A stretch of 64,000 bases of DNA, taken from contig JAFGHO010000008.1 in NCBI GenBank assembly GCA_016930085.1, positions 142,413 to 206,412 of the forward strand, read 5' to 3'. The translations under genes and the position numbers were made by a program. Below the pieces are notes generated by a model. It saw nothing but the letters and a program-made list of their open reading frames with translations, had not been told where the DNA came from and did no database searches. Of the stretch, positions 18,533 through 27,509 are shown piece by piece (the first letter of the stretch is position 1; every line of letters starts with the position of its first letter). The stretch is from Spirochaetales bacterium. GTDB taxonomy: Bacteria; Spirochaetota; Spirochaetia; SZUA-6; JAFGRV01.

Positions 18533-18580
18533 GAGTCACGCTGTAACTATAACCAATTTGTTATAGTTACAGCGTGACTC
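18533..18580. repeat. Perfect 21-bp inverted repeat with 6-nt loop
   Basis: Left arm 18533-18553 and right arm 18560-18580 are exact reverse complements (GAGTCACGCTG... and ...CAGCGTGACTC), separated by CAATTT. On the reverse strand it sits between two lipoprotein genes, ending 29 nt before the ATG of the fibronectin-III gene. Neither side has a T-run on the transcribed strand, so a normal rho-independent terminator is not clear. It could be a leader hairpin, an unusual terminator for the upstream gene, or a large operator. Confidence 0.8.
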
Positions 18581-18658
18581 TTTGCACCTCATTTCACCGG
18601 CTGCAATCGCGGTTCAAACCGCTTCACAGCGGCCGTCATTCACTTCGTAAAAATTTCG

Positions 18659-19726
18659 TTACTCGAAAAGGGCTTCGATCGATTTGTCCGCATCCATGAT
18701 TATCGAATAGATGCCGCCCCCCTCATCCGTTATGTCTCCGGCATCCGTACCTTCCCAGCCGCTGAATGAAGCTTCGCCCAGTTGCTGCGGCTTCAACAAC
18801 ACGGTAAAATCTTCCACGTAATCATTGCCGGTTATCCCAAAATATACGTTATGGCAGTTCGATGTTTCTTCGACATACCCTTCGCCGCTTACACTGATTG
18901 TCAGCGAGAACATTACGAGTCCGAACATAGCAGAGATCGATTTATCTTCATTCATGACAATCGAAAACAAATTTTCTCCGAGAGCAACAACGTCATCCTG
19001 ATTCGTCCCAGACCAGCCGTCGAATGTCGTATGCGAACCGCAGGTGATCGTGATCGTCACTTCCGTATTCTTTTCAAACAACCCCTCTCCGGCACCCTCC
19101 GGATCGACGGCAATATCGACATCAGTCGTACCGCTGCATGTCCCCATCTCCGTCCATGATAAGGTCAATTGAACATATTCGCCGAAAACAGCTTCCAGTT
19201 GTTTGTTTCCGTCCATGACTATTGAATAAATCCCGCCGCCCTCATCACTCACACTCCCCGCATCATCTCCGTTCCATGAATCGAAGTACCAGCCTGAATC
19301 CGGGACGGGCGTAATATCGACAACCGTAGCGGGATTGTATGAGTAGGCAGAGGGATCTTTCTCGACAGAACCCTGACCGGAGGTCGTGATAAAAAGCCCA
19401 TACTTTATTCCTTCCAGAAACCGGGCGACAATATGCTTATCACCGTCCATGATAATGGAAAACGTGCCGTCTCCGTTATCGACGGCGTCAACCGCATCAT
19501 CCCCGCCCCATGCATCGAAGTACCAGCCCGTATCAGGGGAAACGGACAACACGACTTCCATTCCTTCCCCGAACGATCCGCTTCCGGGCGATACACTCCC
19601 GTTTCCCGCACAGTCGATCGTCAATGAATATTCACCGGTGCCGTTTCCGTTTCCGCCGTCACATCCCGGAAAAAGAAAAGCAAAGACAACGACAAAAGAA
19701 AAAAAACAAATATCAGTCCGTTTCAT
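18659..19726 (-). CDS. Lipoprotein with four InlB-like B-repeats
   Basis: A 355-residue surface protein. The signal peptide ends in the lipobox FLFPGC, followed by a Gly/Asn linker. Four beta-rich repeats of 75-85 residues follow, each ending in a pattern such as W-GDDA-GTFSIIMDGDKHI-A-F; examples are GDGTFSIIMDGDKHIVARF and GGGIYSIIMDADKSIEALF. This is the divergent InlB B-repeat (beta-grasp) found in many secreted bacterial proteins. The third repeat is the most diverged, with two extra cysteines. No catalytic domain is seen. GGAGGATTATACCG precedes the ATG. Together with the fibronectin-III gene it forms a pair of repeat-built lipoproteins. Confidence 0.85.
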   Translation of the reverse strand: MKRTDICFFSFVVVFAFLFPGCDGGNGNGTGEYSLTIDCAGNGSVSPGSGSFGEGMEVVLSVSPDTGWYFDAWGGDDAVDAVDNGDGTFSIIMDGDKHIVARFLEGIKYGLFITTSGQGSVEKDPSAYSYNPATVVDITPVPDSGWYFDSWNGDDAGSVSDEGGGIYSIVMDGNKQLEAVFGEYVQLTLSWTEMGTCSGTTDVDIAVDPEGAGEGLFEKNTEVTITITCGSHTTFDGWSGTNQDDVVALGENLFSIVMNEDKSISAMFGLVMFSLTISVSGEGYVEETSNCHNVYFGITGNDYVEDFTVLLKPQQLGEASFSGWEGTDAGDITDEGGGIYSIIMDADKSIEALFE

Positions 19727-19832
19727 CGGTATAATCCTCCAATTAATCTATATATAATGATCTTTCAGCTAAAATATATCACAAAACACCTTGCATTGTC
19801 TATTTTTTTATTATAATAAACCGATTCACTAA

Positions 19833-21248
19833 TCAAGAATCAGTGACTATCATCTTCATTCCGTCAAAATCGATCGTCCATGAATCGTATTGGCGAAGAA
19901 ATTGATGCGATATGAGTCCGTCCTGGATAAAACCGACGGACAGCCCGCCGGCGTCTTCCCAGTAGGTCTCTTTCCCGAGTGTTCCAAAATCTCCTTTGAC
20001 ATCGTACTGCACAAGCCCGCCCAGTCCGAGTTTATCGACATGGAAATACCCGATCGGCCAAAATCCTTCAGCGCCGCCTTTTATCGATTCATCGGGGATC
20101 CGCATTTCAGGCAGCGGGATGCCAGCGTACCGGAGTGTCTGTTCAGGAGCGATAAACGCGGCTTCACTCGCGAGACCCGAATCGACGAAAAAGATGAGGT
20201 TATTCTTCCCGTTCAGGCTGCCCTTTGCCATGATTTTGTGCGTGGCCCAGAGATACATCGGAATTTCCGTTATTGTTTTATTACGGTTTTCATCGAACAT
20301 TGTTCGAACGCTTTTTTCCGATTTCGGACGAAGGATGAGTCTGCCGTTCAGGTAATCGATTGTGGATAAAAACTGGTGAAGCACCCCGGTTCCGATAATA
20401 CCGCCGATCGAAACATCGCTTTGCTTGTACATTGGTGAAAATTGTGCAACAGGTAATATCCAGACCGGGACCGAGTGTATAACGACATCCCCGATAACCA
20501 GAGAATCGATTTTTGAAAGTTCGATCTCGGTTTTTTTTCCGCCGCCGAAGACACCGGTAATCGAAGAGAACGGTTTTACCCCGAGCCGTTCCGAGACGTC
20601 GGTGTCGATAATGAGAAGATCGCCCCCCGTATCGATCAGAACGCCTATCGAGGTGCCGCCGATCTCAACCTGAAGGAGGGGCAGCGGATCGGTGAAAACA
20701 AACGGAACCGCCGTCTTTTTGTCTTCCCCTTCCCTCATCCATTCAATCCGGTAGGGTTTTTCGTCCCCGAATGCTTTCATGAGTTCACAGTACGGAAGAA
20801 TGATGTTGCCTTCTCCTTCAAAAAGATGCTTCCCTTCTTCATACCTGTTCGTCTGATAATAGATAAAGAGAAGACTCAACTTTGCCCGTATCCTGTTAGC
20901 CGCGTCATCAGAATGGTTCATCAATATTCGATGAAGCAATGCTTCGGCATCGGTATATCGGCCGTATAAATAATAAAGTTCCGACATTAAGAAGAGTATG
21001 TCGCTTTCCGTTTCTTCTTCCCGAATCAACTCCGAACACAACGCTTTCGCCTCTTCGAAGTATCCCGCGTGATAAAGCATCCGTGCACGGGTTATCTCCT
21101 TTTCCCTTTCGCCGGTAACGCCGGTTTCATCGAGGTCGGCGCTTCGCAGATATTTTTCGATTTCTCCCCTGTCCGGTCTTTCGGCACAGGAGTAAAACAG
21201 TACGATGCATGCGAGAAAAATAATGCCGCGAGGGCTTCTTTTACTCAT
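19833..21248 (-). CDS. TPR lipoprotein with two retropepsin-like aspartic protease motifs
   Basis: A 471-residue protein. The N terminus (LACIVLFYSC) ends in a lipobox with Cys21. A TPR region covers about 50-145 (ARMLYHAGYFEEAKALCSEL). The remainder is two aspartic-protease-like halves. The first has VEIGGTSIGVLIDTGGDLLI with Asp206 and the partner hydrophobic segment SIGGIIGTGVLHQFLSTIDY. The second has NNLIFFVDSGLASEAAF with Asp356. Single-lobe retropepsin-like proteins normally work as dimers, so this could be a self-contained pseudo-dimer. Whether it is active is unknown. GAGGAGGAAGA precedes the ATG. An imperfect dyad (21275-21298) lies upstream. Confidence 0.8.
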   Translation of the reverse strand: MSKRSPRGIIFLACIVLFYSCAERPDRGEIEKYLRSADLDETGVTGEREKEITRARMLYHAGYFEEAKALCSELIREEETESDILFLMSELYYLYGRYTDAEALLHRILMNHSDDAANRIRAKLSLLFIYYQTNRYEEGKHLFEGEGNIILPYCELMKAFGDEKPYRIEWMREGEDKKTAVPFVFTDPLPLLQVEIGGTSIGVLIDTGGDLLIIDTDVSERLGVKPFSSITGVFGGGKKTEIELSKIDSLVIGDVVIHSVPVWILPVAQFSPMYKQSDVSIGGIIGTGVLHQFLSTIDYLNGRLILRPKSEKSVRTMFDENRNKTITEIPMYLWATHKIMAKGSLNGKNNLIFFVDSGLASEAAFIAPEQTLRYAGIPLPEMRIPDESIKGGAEGFWPIGYFHVDKLGLGGLVQYDVKGDFGTLGKETYWEDAGGLSVGFIQDGLISHQFLRQYDSWTIDFDGMKMIVTDS

Positions 21249-21274
21249 TCTTCCTCCTCAACATATTCCGTAAT

Positions 21275-21298
21275 CCGTCAACACGCTTGTTGTGACGG
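21275..21298. promoter_or_regulatory. Imperfect dyad upstream of the aspartic-protease-like lipoprotein
   Basis: CCGTCA (21275-21280) and TGACGG (21293-21298) are exact inverted copies, with partly matching ACA and TGT inside. The dyad lies 27 nt upstream of the reverse-strand ATG at 21248, where an operator or a small leader hairpin would act. The short arms make chance a real possibility. Confidence 0.25.
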
Positions 21299-21466
21299 CG
21301 GAACGCTCTGCTTCCGTTTCTTTATCGCCGATTATAACATTACTGTGACTCTTTTTTCAATCATGTTCGAGGCGACAGCATTTTTTTCATACGGACGCTT
21401 TCCCTCAATAAAGCCGGCGTTGTCATACCCCGGAAAACAAGATACATTAAACATAAGGAAATTTAC

Positions 21467-22315
21467 ATGAGACATAGCTTCATCATTTCTGTATTAATGA
21501 TGATCATTTCCATTCTGCTTGCCATGGTGTTATTTGTATCCGACCCGGCTTTTGTCTACGCCTCCGGCACAAAGAAGGGAATACCTGCAGGACTGCTCAA
21601 ACTCAAAAAAACCTATCCCGATCAGATCGAGTCGGTTACCCCGGAAGGCCTTATGTTCTTTGACGGAGAGTTCATGGCTTATGACGATGAGGTGAACGGC
21701 AAGGATTTCGAGGCAATGCTCGATTCACCCGATCTCGAAGACCAGATGAGTTTCCCCTACCCCCGGGGGCGGTCGTACACCGTCCCGATACCGGAAAACG
21801 TCGATCCCGGCAGGATCAGGTACGAACCCTTTTTCAAAAAGATATACGGCAAGACCAAAGACGAGGTGACGGGCCATCTTGTGACCATTCGATGGATGCC
21901 CCGAACATCGAATATTCCACTCAAGGTGACTACGGTCAATGACGTTCATAAACGCCTTTTGGAAATATCGGCCGAATGCGACCGGCTCCCCGAAGACCTC
22001 AAGCCGATGGTGAGTAAACCCGGAGGGAGCTTCTGCTACCGTAACATCAGGAAAACGAACAGGTTGAGCATGCACAGCTTCGGGATCGCGATCGACATTA
22101 CCGTCAGGTATTCTGATTACTGGCTGTGGGATGAACCTGATAGCTCGGGATTATACGCATATAAAAACCGGATACCCCTTGACATTGTCGAAATATTCGA
22201 AAAACATGGTTTCATCTGGGGAGGTAAATGGTATCACTACGATACGATGCATTTTGAATACCGTCCGGAATTATTAATCGAAGAAGAAAGAGGATTTGAA
22301 AATGAGTCAGAATGA
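21467..22315 (+). CDS. M15-family D-alanyl-D-alanine carboxypeptidase-like peptidase
   Basis: Predicted zinc peptidase acting on peptidoglycan stem peptides in the periplasm. The 282-residue protein starts with a membrane or signal segment (about residues 4-26, ISVLMMIISILLAMVLFV), probably a signal peptide or uncleaved anchor. The M15 zinc site is visible as SMHSFGIAIDI (S-x-H-x-x-G-x-A-x-D) and WYHYDTMHFEYRPEL (second His). The catalytic glutamate is expected near the last His; FEYRPE is a candidate. AAGGAAA precedes the ATG. It overlaps the proS start by 14 nt, so it is coupled to a tRNA synthetase gene with no obvious functional link. Confidence 0.85.
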   Translation: MRHSFIISVLMMIISILLAMVLFVSDPAFVYASGTKKGIPAGLLKLKKTYPDQIESVTPEGLMFFDGEFMAYDDEVNGKDFEAMLDSPDLEDQMSFPYPRGRSYTVPIPENVDPGRIRYEPFFKKIYGKTKDEVTGHLVTIRWMPRTSNIPLKVTTVNDVHKRLLEISAECDRLPEDLKPMVSKPGGSFCYRNIRKTNRLSMHSFGIAIDITVRYSDYWLWDEPDSSGLYAYKNRIPLDIVEIFEKHGFIWGGKWYHYDTMHFEYRPELLIEEERGFENESE

Positions 22316-23825
22316 GAAAACGGCAATTTCACCCACACGGAACGACGACTATCCGTCATGGTACCAGCAGGTCGTCAAGGCGGCCGACCTCGCCGAAGCA
22401 TCGCCGGTTCGCGGCTGCATGGTGATCAAACCCTGGGGATACAGCATTTGGGAGAACATACAGCGCACCCTCGACCGTATGTTCAAGGACACCGGGCACA
22501 CGAACGCGTATTTCCCTCTCTTTATCCCATTGAGTTTTCTCGAAAAGGAAGCCGAACATGTCGAGGGATTCGCGAAAGAATGCGCTGTCGTCACCCATCA
22601 CCGGCTCGAAGCGGGAGAGGACGGAAAACTGGTACCCGCGGGGAAACTTGCCGAACCGCTTGTCGTCAGGCCTACATCGGAGACGATTATCGGGGCGATG
22701 TTTTCAAAATGGGTGCAGTCTTACAGGGACCTTCCCCTGCTTATCAACCAGTGGGCGAATATCGTGCGGTGGGAAATGAGGACAAGGCTTTTTCTGCGAA
22801 CAACGGAGTTTCTCTGGCAGGAAGGACACACGGTCCACGCGAGGAAGGAAGAGGCACAGGAAGAGACCATGAAAATGCTCGATGTGTATGAGGATTTTTG
22901 CGAAAACTACCTTGCCATGCCCGTTATCAAGGGTGAAAAAACAGCGTCCGAACGTTTCCCCGGTGCCGTTTCGACGTATTGTATCGAAGCGATGATGCAG
23001 GACAGAAAGGCCCTCCAGGCCGGAACATCCCATTTTCTTGGTCAGAACTTCGCGCGGGCATCGGAAATCATGTTCCTCAATACATCGGGCGAACAGGAAT
23101 ACGCATACACGACATCGTGGGGTGTTTCGACCCGCCTTGTCGGCGGGGTGGTCATGACCCACGGCGACGACAATGGTCTCGTACTTCCCCCGAAGATCGC
23201 GCCCTCTCATATCGTTGTCCTTCCCGTTATACACAAGGAAGAGTCAAAAGCCGACGTCCTCAATTACTGTGAGAAGCTGGTCGGTGAGTTGAAAGAACGT
23301 TCCTTTGATTCCGCACCGCTCAAAGTCGAATTCGACACCCGCGACATCCGCGGGGGCGAAAAAACCTGGTCATGGATAAAGAAGGGAATCCCAATCTGGG
23401 TCGAAATAGGCCCGCGCGATGTGGCGAACGGCGCCGTGTTCACAGCGCGCCGTGACAGGGAAAAGTGGGGCAAAAAAAGCTACGGGAAAGCGGAGTTTAT
23501 CCGGGAAGCGCCCCGGATACTGGAAGACATTCAGAATAACCTTCTCTCAAAAGCCGACGACTACAGAACCGCACATACCAAACGAATCGATTCAAAAGAA
23601 GCATTCTACGATTTTTTCACTCCCAAAAACACTGAAAAACCGGAAATCCACGGCGGTTTCGCGCTTTGTCACTGGAGCGGAGAGGAGTCGGTCGAAGAAC
23701 AGGTTAAGAACGACCTCAATGTCACGATACGCTGTATCCCTCTCGAAGCGGGTGAAGAAGACGGCACATGCGTCATCAGCGGAAAACCGAGCAAACGGCG
23801 GGTTATTTTCGCGAAAGCGTATTAG
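22302..23825 (+). CDS. proS: Prolyl-tRNA synthetase, archaeal/eukaryal type
   Basis: Charges tRNA(Pro) with proline. The ~507-residue length and the lack of the editing insertion of the long bacterial ProRS place it in the archaeal-type (type 3) group. Class II motifs are seen: motif 1 region RGCMVIKPWGYSIWENIQRT, motif 2 around LPLLINQWANIVRWEMRTR and FLWQEGHTVHA, and motif 3 around TSWGVSTRLVGGVVMTHGDD. The C-terminal domain has a Cys-containing end (TCVISGKPSKRRVIFAKAY). The ATG at 22302 has GAGG upstream; a TTG six bases earlier is in frame but weaker. Archaeal-type ProRS is known from spirochaetes and some other bacteria. Confidence 0.93.
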   Translation: MSQNEKTAISPTRNDDYPSWYQQVVKAADLAEASPVRGCMVIKPWGYSIWENIQRTLDRMFKDTGHTNAYFPLFIPLSFLEKEAEHVEGFAKECAVVTHHRLEAGEDGKLVPAGKLAEPLVVRPTSETIIGAMFSKWVQSYRDLPLLINQWANIVRWEMRTRLFLRTTEFLWQEGHTVHARKEEAQEETMKMLDVYEDFCENYLAMPVIKGEKTASERFPGAVSTYCIEAMMQDRKALQAGTSHFLGQNFARASEIMFLNTSGEQEYAYTTSWGVSTRLVGGVVMTHGDDNGLVLPPKIAPSHIVVLPVIHKEESKADVLNYCEKLVGELKERSFDSAPLKVEFDTRDIRGGEKTWSWIKKGIPIWVEIGPRDVANGAVFTARRDREKWGKKSYGKAEFIREAPRILEDIQNNLLSKADDYRTAHTKRIDSKEAFYDFFTPKNTEKPEIHGGFALCHWSGEESVEEQVKNDLNVTIRCIPLEAGEEDGTCVISGKPSKRRVIFAKAY

Positions 23826-23919
23826 GGACCGGGAATATCACTTACACTATTCCTGAAAATTCTTTCCTTTTTCCTTGCCGGGATTGTACAATTATTCGAT
23901 AACTGGTATTTTTTTTATC

Positions 23920-24618
23920 ATGCCGTATAAAATAATGATTGTCGATGACGATAAAGACTTCCGCACCGTCTTCAGAGAAATCCTCGAGGAAGACTACGAT
24001 GTTGTCGAAGCAACGAACGGCGAAGAAGCCATTCAAAGAATGAAAGAACCGAATATCATCGACTTGATCGTCCTGGATATAAAAATGCCGGGTCTTCAGG
24101 GAACGGAAGTCCTGAAACGAATAAAAGAGATAAACCCCGATGTTTTTATCGTCATGCTCACCGGCTACAGTAAAAAGGACACGATGCTGGAATCGCTTCG
24201 AGGCCACGCCGACGATTACCTGGAAAAACCCCTCAATGTCGAAAAAACACTCGATACGATCGACAGACTGCTTTCGGCCAAAAACGAACAGGTCGACGGC
24301 ATTATCGATAAGCTTAAATTCTTTGTCGAAAAAAATTATCACAAGGAAATCAGTCTGCAGGAAGCCTCCGATATCGTGTACCTGAGTCCGAAATATGTTT
24401 CCCGTATTTTCAAGGACAATGTCGGGATCGGGTTCAATGAATACAAACTCAAACTGCGTATGGACAAAGCCATGGAACTTCTCGATAATTCAGACCTCAA
24501 TATCAATGAAATATCGTATAAAATTGGGTATCAGAATGTCGAATCATTCGTCAGAATTTTTAAAAAACTCAAAAAATGCACACCGACCGAATACCGGTTG
24601 AGAGAAAAAAAAGCATGA
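23920..24618 (+). CDS. Response regulator: receiver plus AraC-type DNA-binding domain
   Basis: A 232-residue two-component regulator. The receiver domain (about 1-120) has the acidic pocket VDDDKD, the phospho-acceptor Asp in LIVLDIKMPG (near residue 55), the Thr of MLTGYSKKD and the Lys of LEKPLN. The C-terminal half (about 128-232) is an AraC/XylS double helix-turn-helix: KEISLQEASDIVYLSPKYVS and DLNINEISYKIGYQNVESF. It likely switches transcription when phosphorylated by the adjacent kinase. Its stop overlaps the kinase ATG (ATGA). No ribosome site is clear; an alternative TTG start lies at 23875. Confidence 0.9.
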   Translation: MPYKIMIVDDDKDFRTVFREILEEDYDVVEATNGEEAIQRMKEPNIIDLIVLDIKMPGLQGTEVLKRIKEINPDVFIVMLTGYSKKDTMLESLRGHADDYLEKPLNVEKTLDTIDRLLSAKNEQVDGIIDKLKFFVEKNYHKEISLQEASDIVYLSPKYVSRIFKDNVGIGFNEYKLKLRMDKAMELLDNSDLNINEISYKIGYQNVESFVRIFKKLKKCTPTEYRLREKKA

Positions 24619-26543
24619 TAACGACCCCTGTCGAACGTTTGTATCTCAATAACATGAACGAACTCGGCGCTTTCTTCGATGCCATTACCGAACCGATCCT
24701 CGTTTATGACAGAAAAAGCATCGTTATACAAACAAACAAAGCGGCCGTCGATTCCCTGGGTTTCGATCCAAAAGGTTGGAGCAGTATCGATATTACCGAG
24801 AAGGTTTCTTCCACACTGGATGACGGGAGAAAAACGGGAATCGACGATATTATTTCCAAGCGTGCGTTACGGGGCGAAGTTGTCAGGGAAATCATCTATA
24901 CCTTCACGAACGCGAAAGGAGAAACAAGGACATGCAGCTGTTCCGCCTCCCCGGTAAAAACCGGAGACGTAATAGCGGGTGTCATCTGTATATGGCACGA
25001 TATAACACGGGACAGGGAAAAAGAGGTATCCTATATTAATGAACGGAAATGGTTCATGAACATTCTCGATTCTATCGAAGACGGCATCTATATTTGTAAT
25101 GAAAACTTTACGGTCGAATACGCGAATCCTGCCCTCGTCAACAGACTTGGAAGTCCGGGCGGCAAAAAATGTTACGAATATCTTTATGGACGAAAAAAAC
25201 AATGTCCCTGGTGCAAGAATCCCGACGTGCTCAACGGGAAGACGATACGGTGGGAATGGTACGATCCCGACAGCGGGAAAACCTATGATCTGATCGAAAC
25301 CCCTATCTATAACGCGGACGGCAGCATATCGAAACTCAAGATATTCCACGATATCACCTACAGTAAAGAACGGGAAAAAGCATTAAAAAAGGACAGGAAG
25401 GAACTTCTCAACGACCTGGACAGAATCAGTGTCGAGTTAATCAAGAAAACATCGGATCTTGAAATAAAAAACAATAAACTGCACCAGCAAAGCGAAATCA
25501 TCGATAAGCTTTTCGCCAACACGCAATTTTTGATCGCACTTTTAGATACCGATTTCAATTTTATACGGGTCAACAAGGCATACGCGGAGTCCGACGGCAG
25601 GGACGAGAGTTTTTTTATCGGTAAAAACCATTTCGACCTGTATCCCCACTCGGAAAACGAGGCTATTTTCAGATCCGTTCTTCAAAGCGGTGAATCGTAT
25701 ATCACCTACGCGAAACCTTTTTCCTATCCGCAGAAACCGGAGGAGGGCTTTACCTATTGGGACTGGAGTCTCAATCCCATCATGGATGAAAATAACGAGG
25801 TAACCGCGCTGATCCTCATTCTCCTGGATGTGACGGCAAGAAAGAAAACAGAAGCCGAACTCGGGGAGTCAAAACGCCTCTCCGATATCGGGGCACTCGC
25901 GACAACGGTCGCCCATGAATTGCGCAGCCCCCTCGGGGTAATCCAGGGCACCGTCTACAATATCAAAAGGAAATATTCAGACGAAAAATTAATGAAACAC
26001 ATGGAACGGATCGAACGAAAAATCGATGAAAGTGAAAAAATCATCAACAACCTTTTGAATTATTCGCGGATCAAACAGCCGCAGTGGAAAAATATCCATT
26101 TTTACAATTTTCTCGACGAATGCATCAACGATATTGAAAGCCAGTACATGAATCCGGACATCAAGGTGAATCGTGATTTCGATACATTTAAGGATATAAC
26201 CGTCGAAATAGACCCGTTTCAGATGCGCGAAGTCTTTCTCAATATCCTGAACAATGCCTTTCAGGCGTTCCCCGACAATTCTGGTATCATCGATATAAAG
26301 GGGTACACTGAAAAATCGATCCTGTACATCGACATCCGGGACAACGGACAGGGAATCGCAAAAGAAGTTCTCGATAAAATTTTTGAACCATTTTTTACCA
26401 GCAAATCAAGGGGGACGGGGCTGGGCCTTACCATCTGCAGGGAACTTCTCAACCTGCATAGGGGTTCGATCGAGATTGAAAGCGAAAAAGACAGGGGTAC
26501 TGTCGTCCATCTTTCTCTTCCCGGAGAGAGAGATCTAAAGTGA
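24615..26543 (+). CDS. Soluble PAS-domain sensor histidine kinase
   Basis: A 642-residue kinase with no transmembrane segment, so it senses an intracellular signal. Three PAS-like domains span about 5-115, 150-255 and 300-410. The second contains the Cys-rich stretch KKCYEYLYGRKKQCPWCKN, typical of PAS domains with possible metal or redox sensitivity. A short coiled coil lies around 258-295. The HisKA segment has the H-box ATTVAHELRSPLGVIQGTVY with the phosphorylatable His near residue 437. The ATPase domain carries the N box FLNILNNAFQAF and the G boxes DNGQGIAKEV and GTGLGLTICREL. The ATG overlaps the response-regulator stop and the kinase ends in GTGA with the next receiver, giving a three-gene phosphorelay unit. 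Confidence 0.92.
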   Translation: MITTPVERLYLNNMNELGAFFDAITEPILVYDRKSIVIQTNKAAVDSLGFDPKGWSSIDITEKVSSTLDDGRKTGIDDIISKRALRGEVVREIIYTFTNAKGETRTCSCSASPVKTGDVIAGVICIWHDITRDREKEVSYINERKWFMNILDSIEDGIYICNENFTVEYANPALVNRLGSPGGKKCYEYLYGRKKQCPWCKNPDVLNGKTIRWEWYDPDSGKTYDLIETPIYNADGSISKLKIFHDITYSKEREKALKKDRKELLNDLDRISVELIKKTSDLEIKNNKLHQQSEIIDKLFANTQFLIALLDTDFNFIRVNKAYAESDGRDESFFIGKNHFDLYPHSENEAIFRSVLQSGESYITYAKPFSYPQKPEEGFTYWDWSLNPIMDENNEVTALILILLDVTARKKTEAELGESKRLSDIGALATTVAHELRSPLGVIQGTVYNIKRKYSDEKLMKHMERIERKIDESEKIINNLLNYSRIKQPQWKNIHFYNFLDECINDIESQYMNPDIKVNRDFDTFKDITVEIDPFQMREVFLNILNNAFQAFPDNSGIIDIKGYTEKSILYIDIRDNGQGIAKEVLDKIFEPFFTSKSRGTGLGLTICRELLNLHRGSIEIESEKDRGTVVHLSLPGERDLK

Positions 26544-26947
26544 ATAACAGACTCCTTATTATCGAAGACGATCTCGATCTGTGCGAAGTTCTTGCGGAAT
26601 CATTCGAGGACGAAGGTTATGATGTCAATCACAAACAGAACGGCCTGGAAGGAAAACGGGAATTAATCGAAAATCATTACGATTTTCTGATACTGGATAT
26701 CAAAATTCCCGGTATGAACGGATTCGAAATTCTCGAGTGGCTCAAATCGTCCGATATTCGGATAAAAATTATCGTGCTTACCGGAATGCCGCTCAATGAA
26801 AAGATTTCGAAATACATAAACGACGAGGCTTCCATGAAAGGGAAACTCCTGGAATACGCGGATGCCGTCATCAACAAACCGTTTCGAACGGAAGTGTTGA
26901 TATCGACACTGAATACGCTGGCGGGAGGGTGCGCCGGTGAAAAATGA
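26540..26947 (+). CDS. Stand-alone receiver-domain response regulator
   Basis: A 135-residue CheY-like protein. The acidic pocket is IIEDDLDL, the phospho-acceptor Asp is in FLILDIKIPGMNG, the switch Thr is in IVLTGM and the Lys in VINKPFRTEVL. There is no output domain, so it would act by protein contact or as a phosphate sink or relay. It starts with GTG overlapping the kinase stop (GTGA), so it is coupled to the kinase. A second regulator beside a REC-AraC partner suggests branched output from the same kinase. Confidence 0.88.
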   Translation: MNNRLLIIEDDLDLCEVLAESFEDEGYDVNHKQNGLEGKRELIENHYDFLILDIKIPGMNGFEILEWLKSSDIRIKIIVLTGMPLNEKISKYINDEASMKGKLLEYADAVINKPFRTEVLISTLNTLAGGCAGEK

Positions 26948-27215
26948 AATCCTCATTACACCCTGTATTTACGGTATTTGTGAAACGGCGAGTGTTGAAT
27001 GCCGATTGGAAAAAGCGTTTTTACTGCAATCATGCCGGCGATAGACGAAATCATGAATTTGATTAATATTAACCGGATTGAGGTAAATGGAAAACCACAT
27101 GCATTGTAGTAATATAGCATCAGGTGCTTGAATGCATCACAATAATTTTAACAATCTCCCGTTGTTTCCGAAGATAAATGAAAGAGATGGCGGGTATGGG
27201 TGGAGCTTTTTTATT

Positions 27216-27398
27216 ATGATTGTTTACCAATGCAGTGTATGCGATTACGTTTATCGGGAAGATGAAATGGAAGAAGGAAATAATAATCATAATTCGTTTG
27301 AAGATCTTCCTGAAGACTGGCGATGTCCGCAATGCGGTTCGAGAAAAAATTGTTTCATTGCCGTTCACGTGCATAAAAATTCGGGCAAACAAAAATAG
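27216..27398 (+). CDS. Rubredoxin
   Basis: A 60-residue one-iron electron carrier. The four cysteine ligands are in YQCSVCDYVY and WRCPQCGSRKN, and FEDLPEDW is the typical segment before the second pair. The insert EMEEGNNNHN between the halves is unusual in its Asn-rich composition. The ATG at 27216 gives a normal rubredoxin with GGTGGAG upstream; an ATG at 27132 would add a 28-residue leader without family support. Rubredoxins commonly feed electrons to superoxide reductase or rubrerythrin, and two superoxide-reductase-like proteins are encoded in this window, though not adjacent. Confidence 0.85.
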   Translation: MIVYQCSVCDYVYREDEMEEGNNNHNSFEDLPEDWRCPQCGSRKNCFIAVHVHKNSGKQK

Positions 27399-27509
27399 CA
27401 TCGAAATAACGGAAAAAAAACGAATGTCGCGGTGAAAATGACGATCGATGTATTTATTACCGTTGTGATATATATGGGATACTTTCGTTAAGGAAAAGGA
27501 AACAACACA

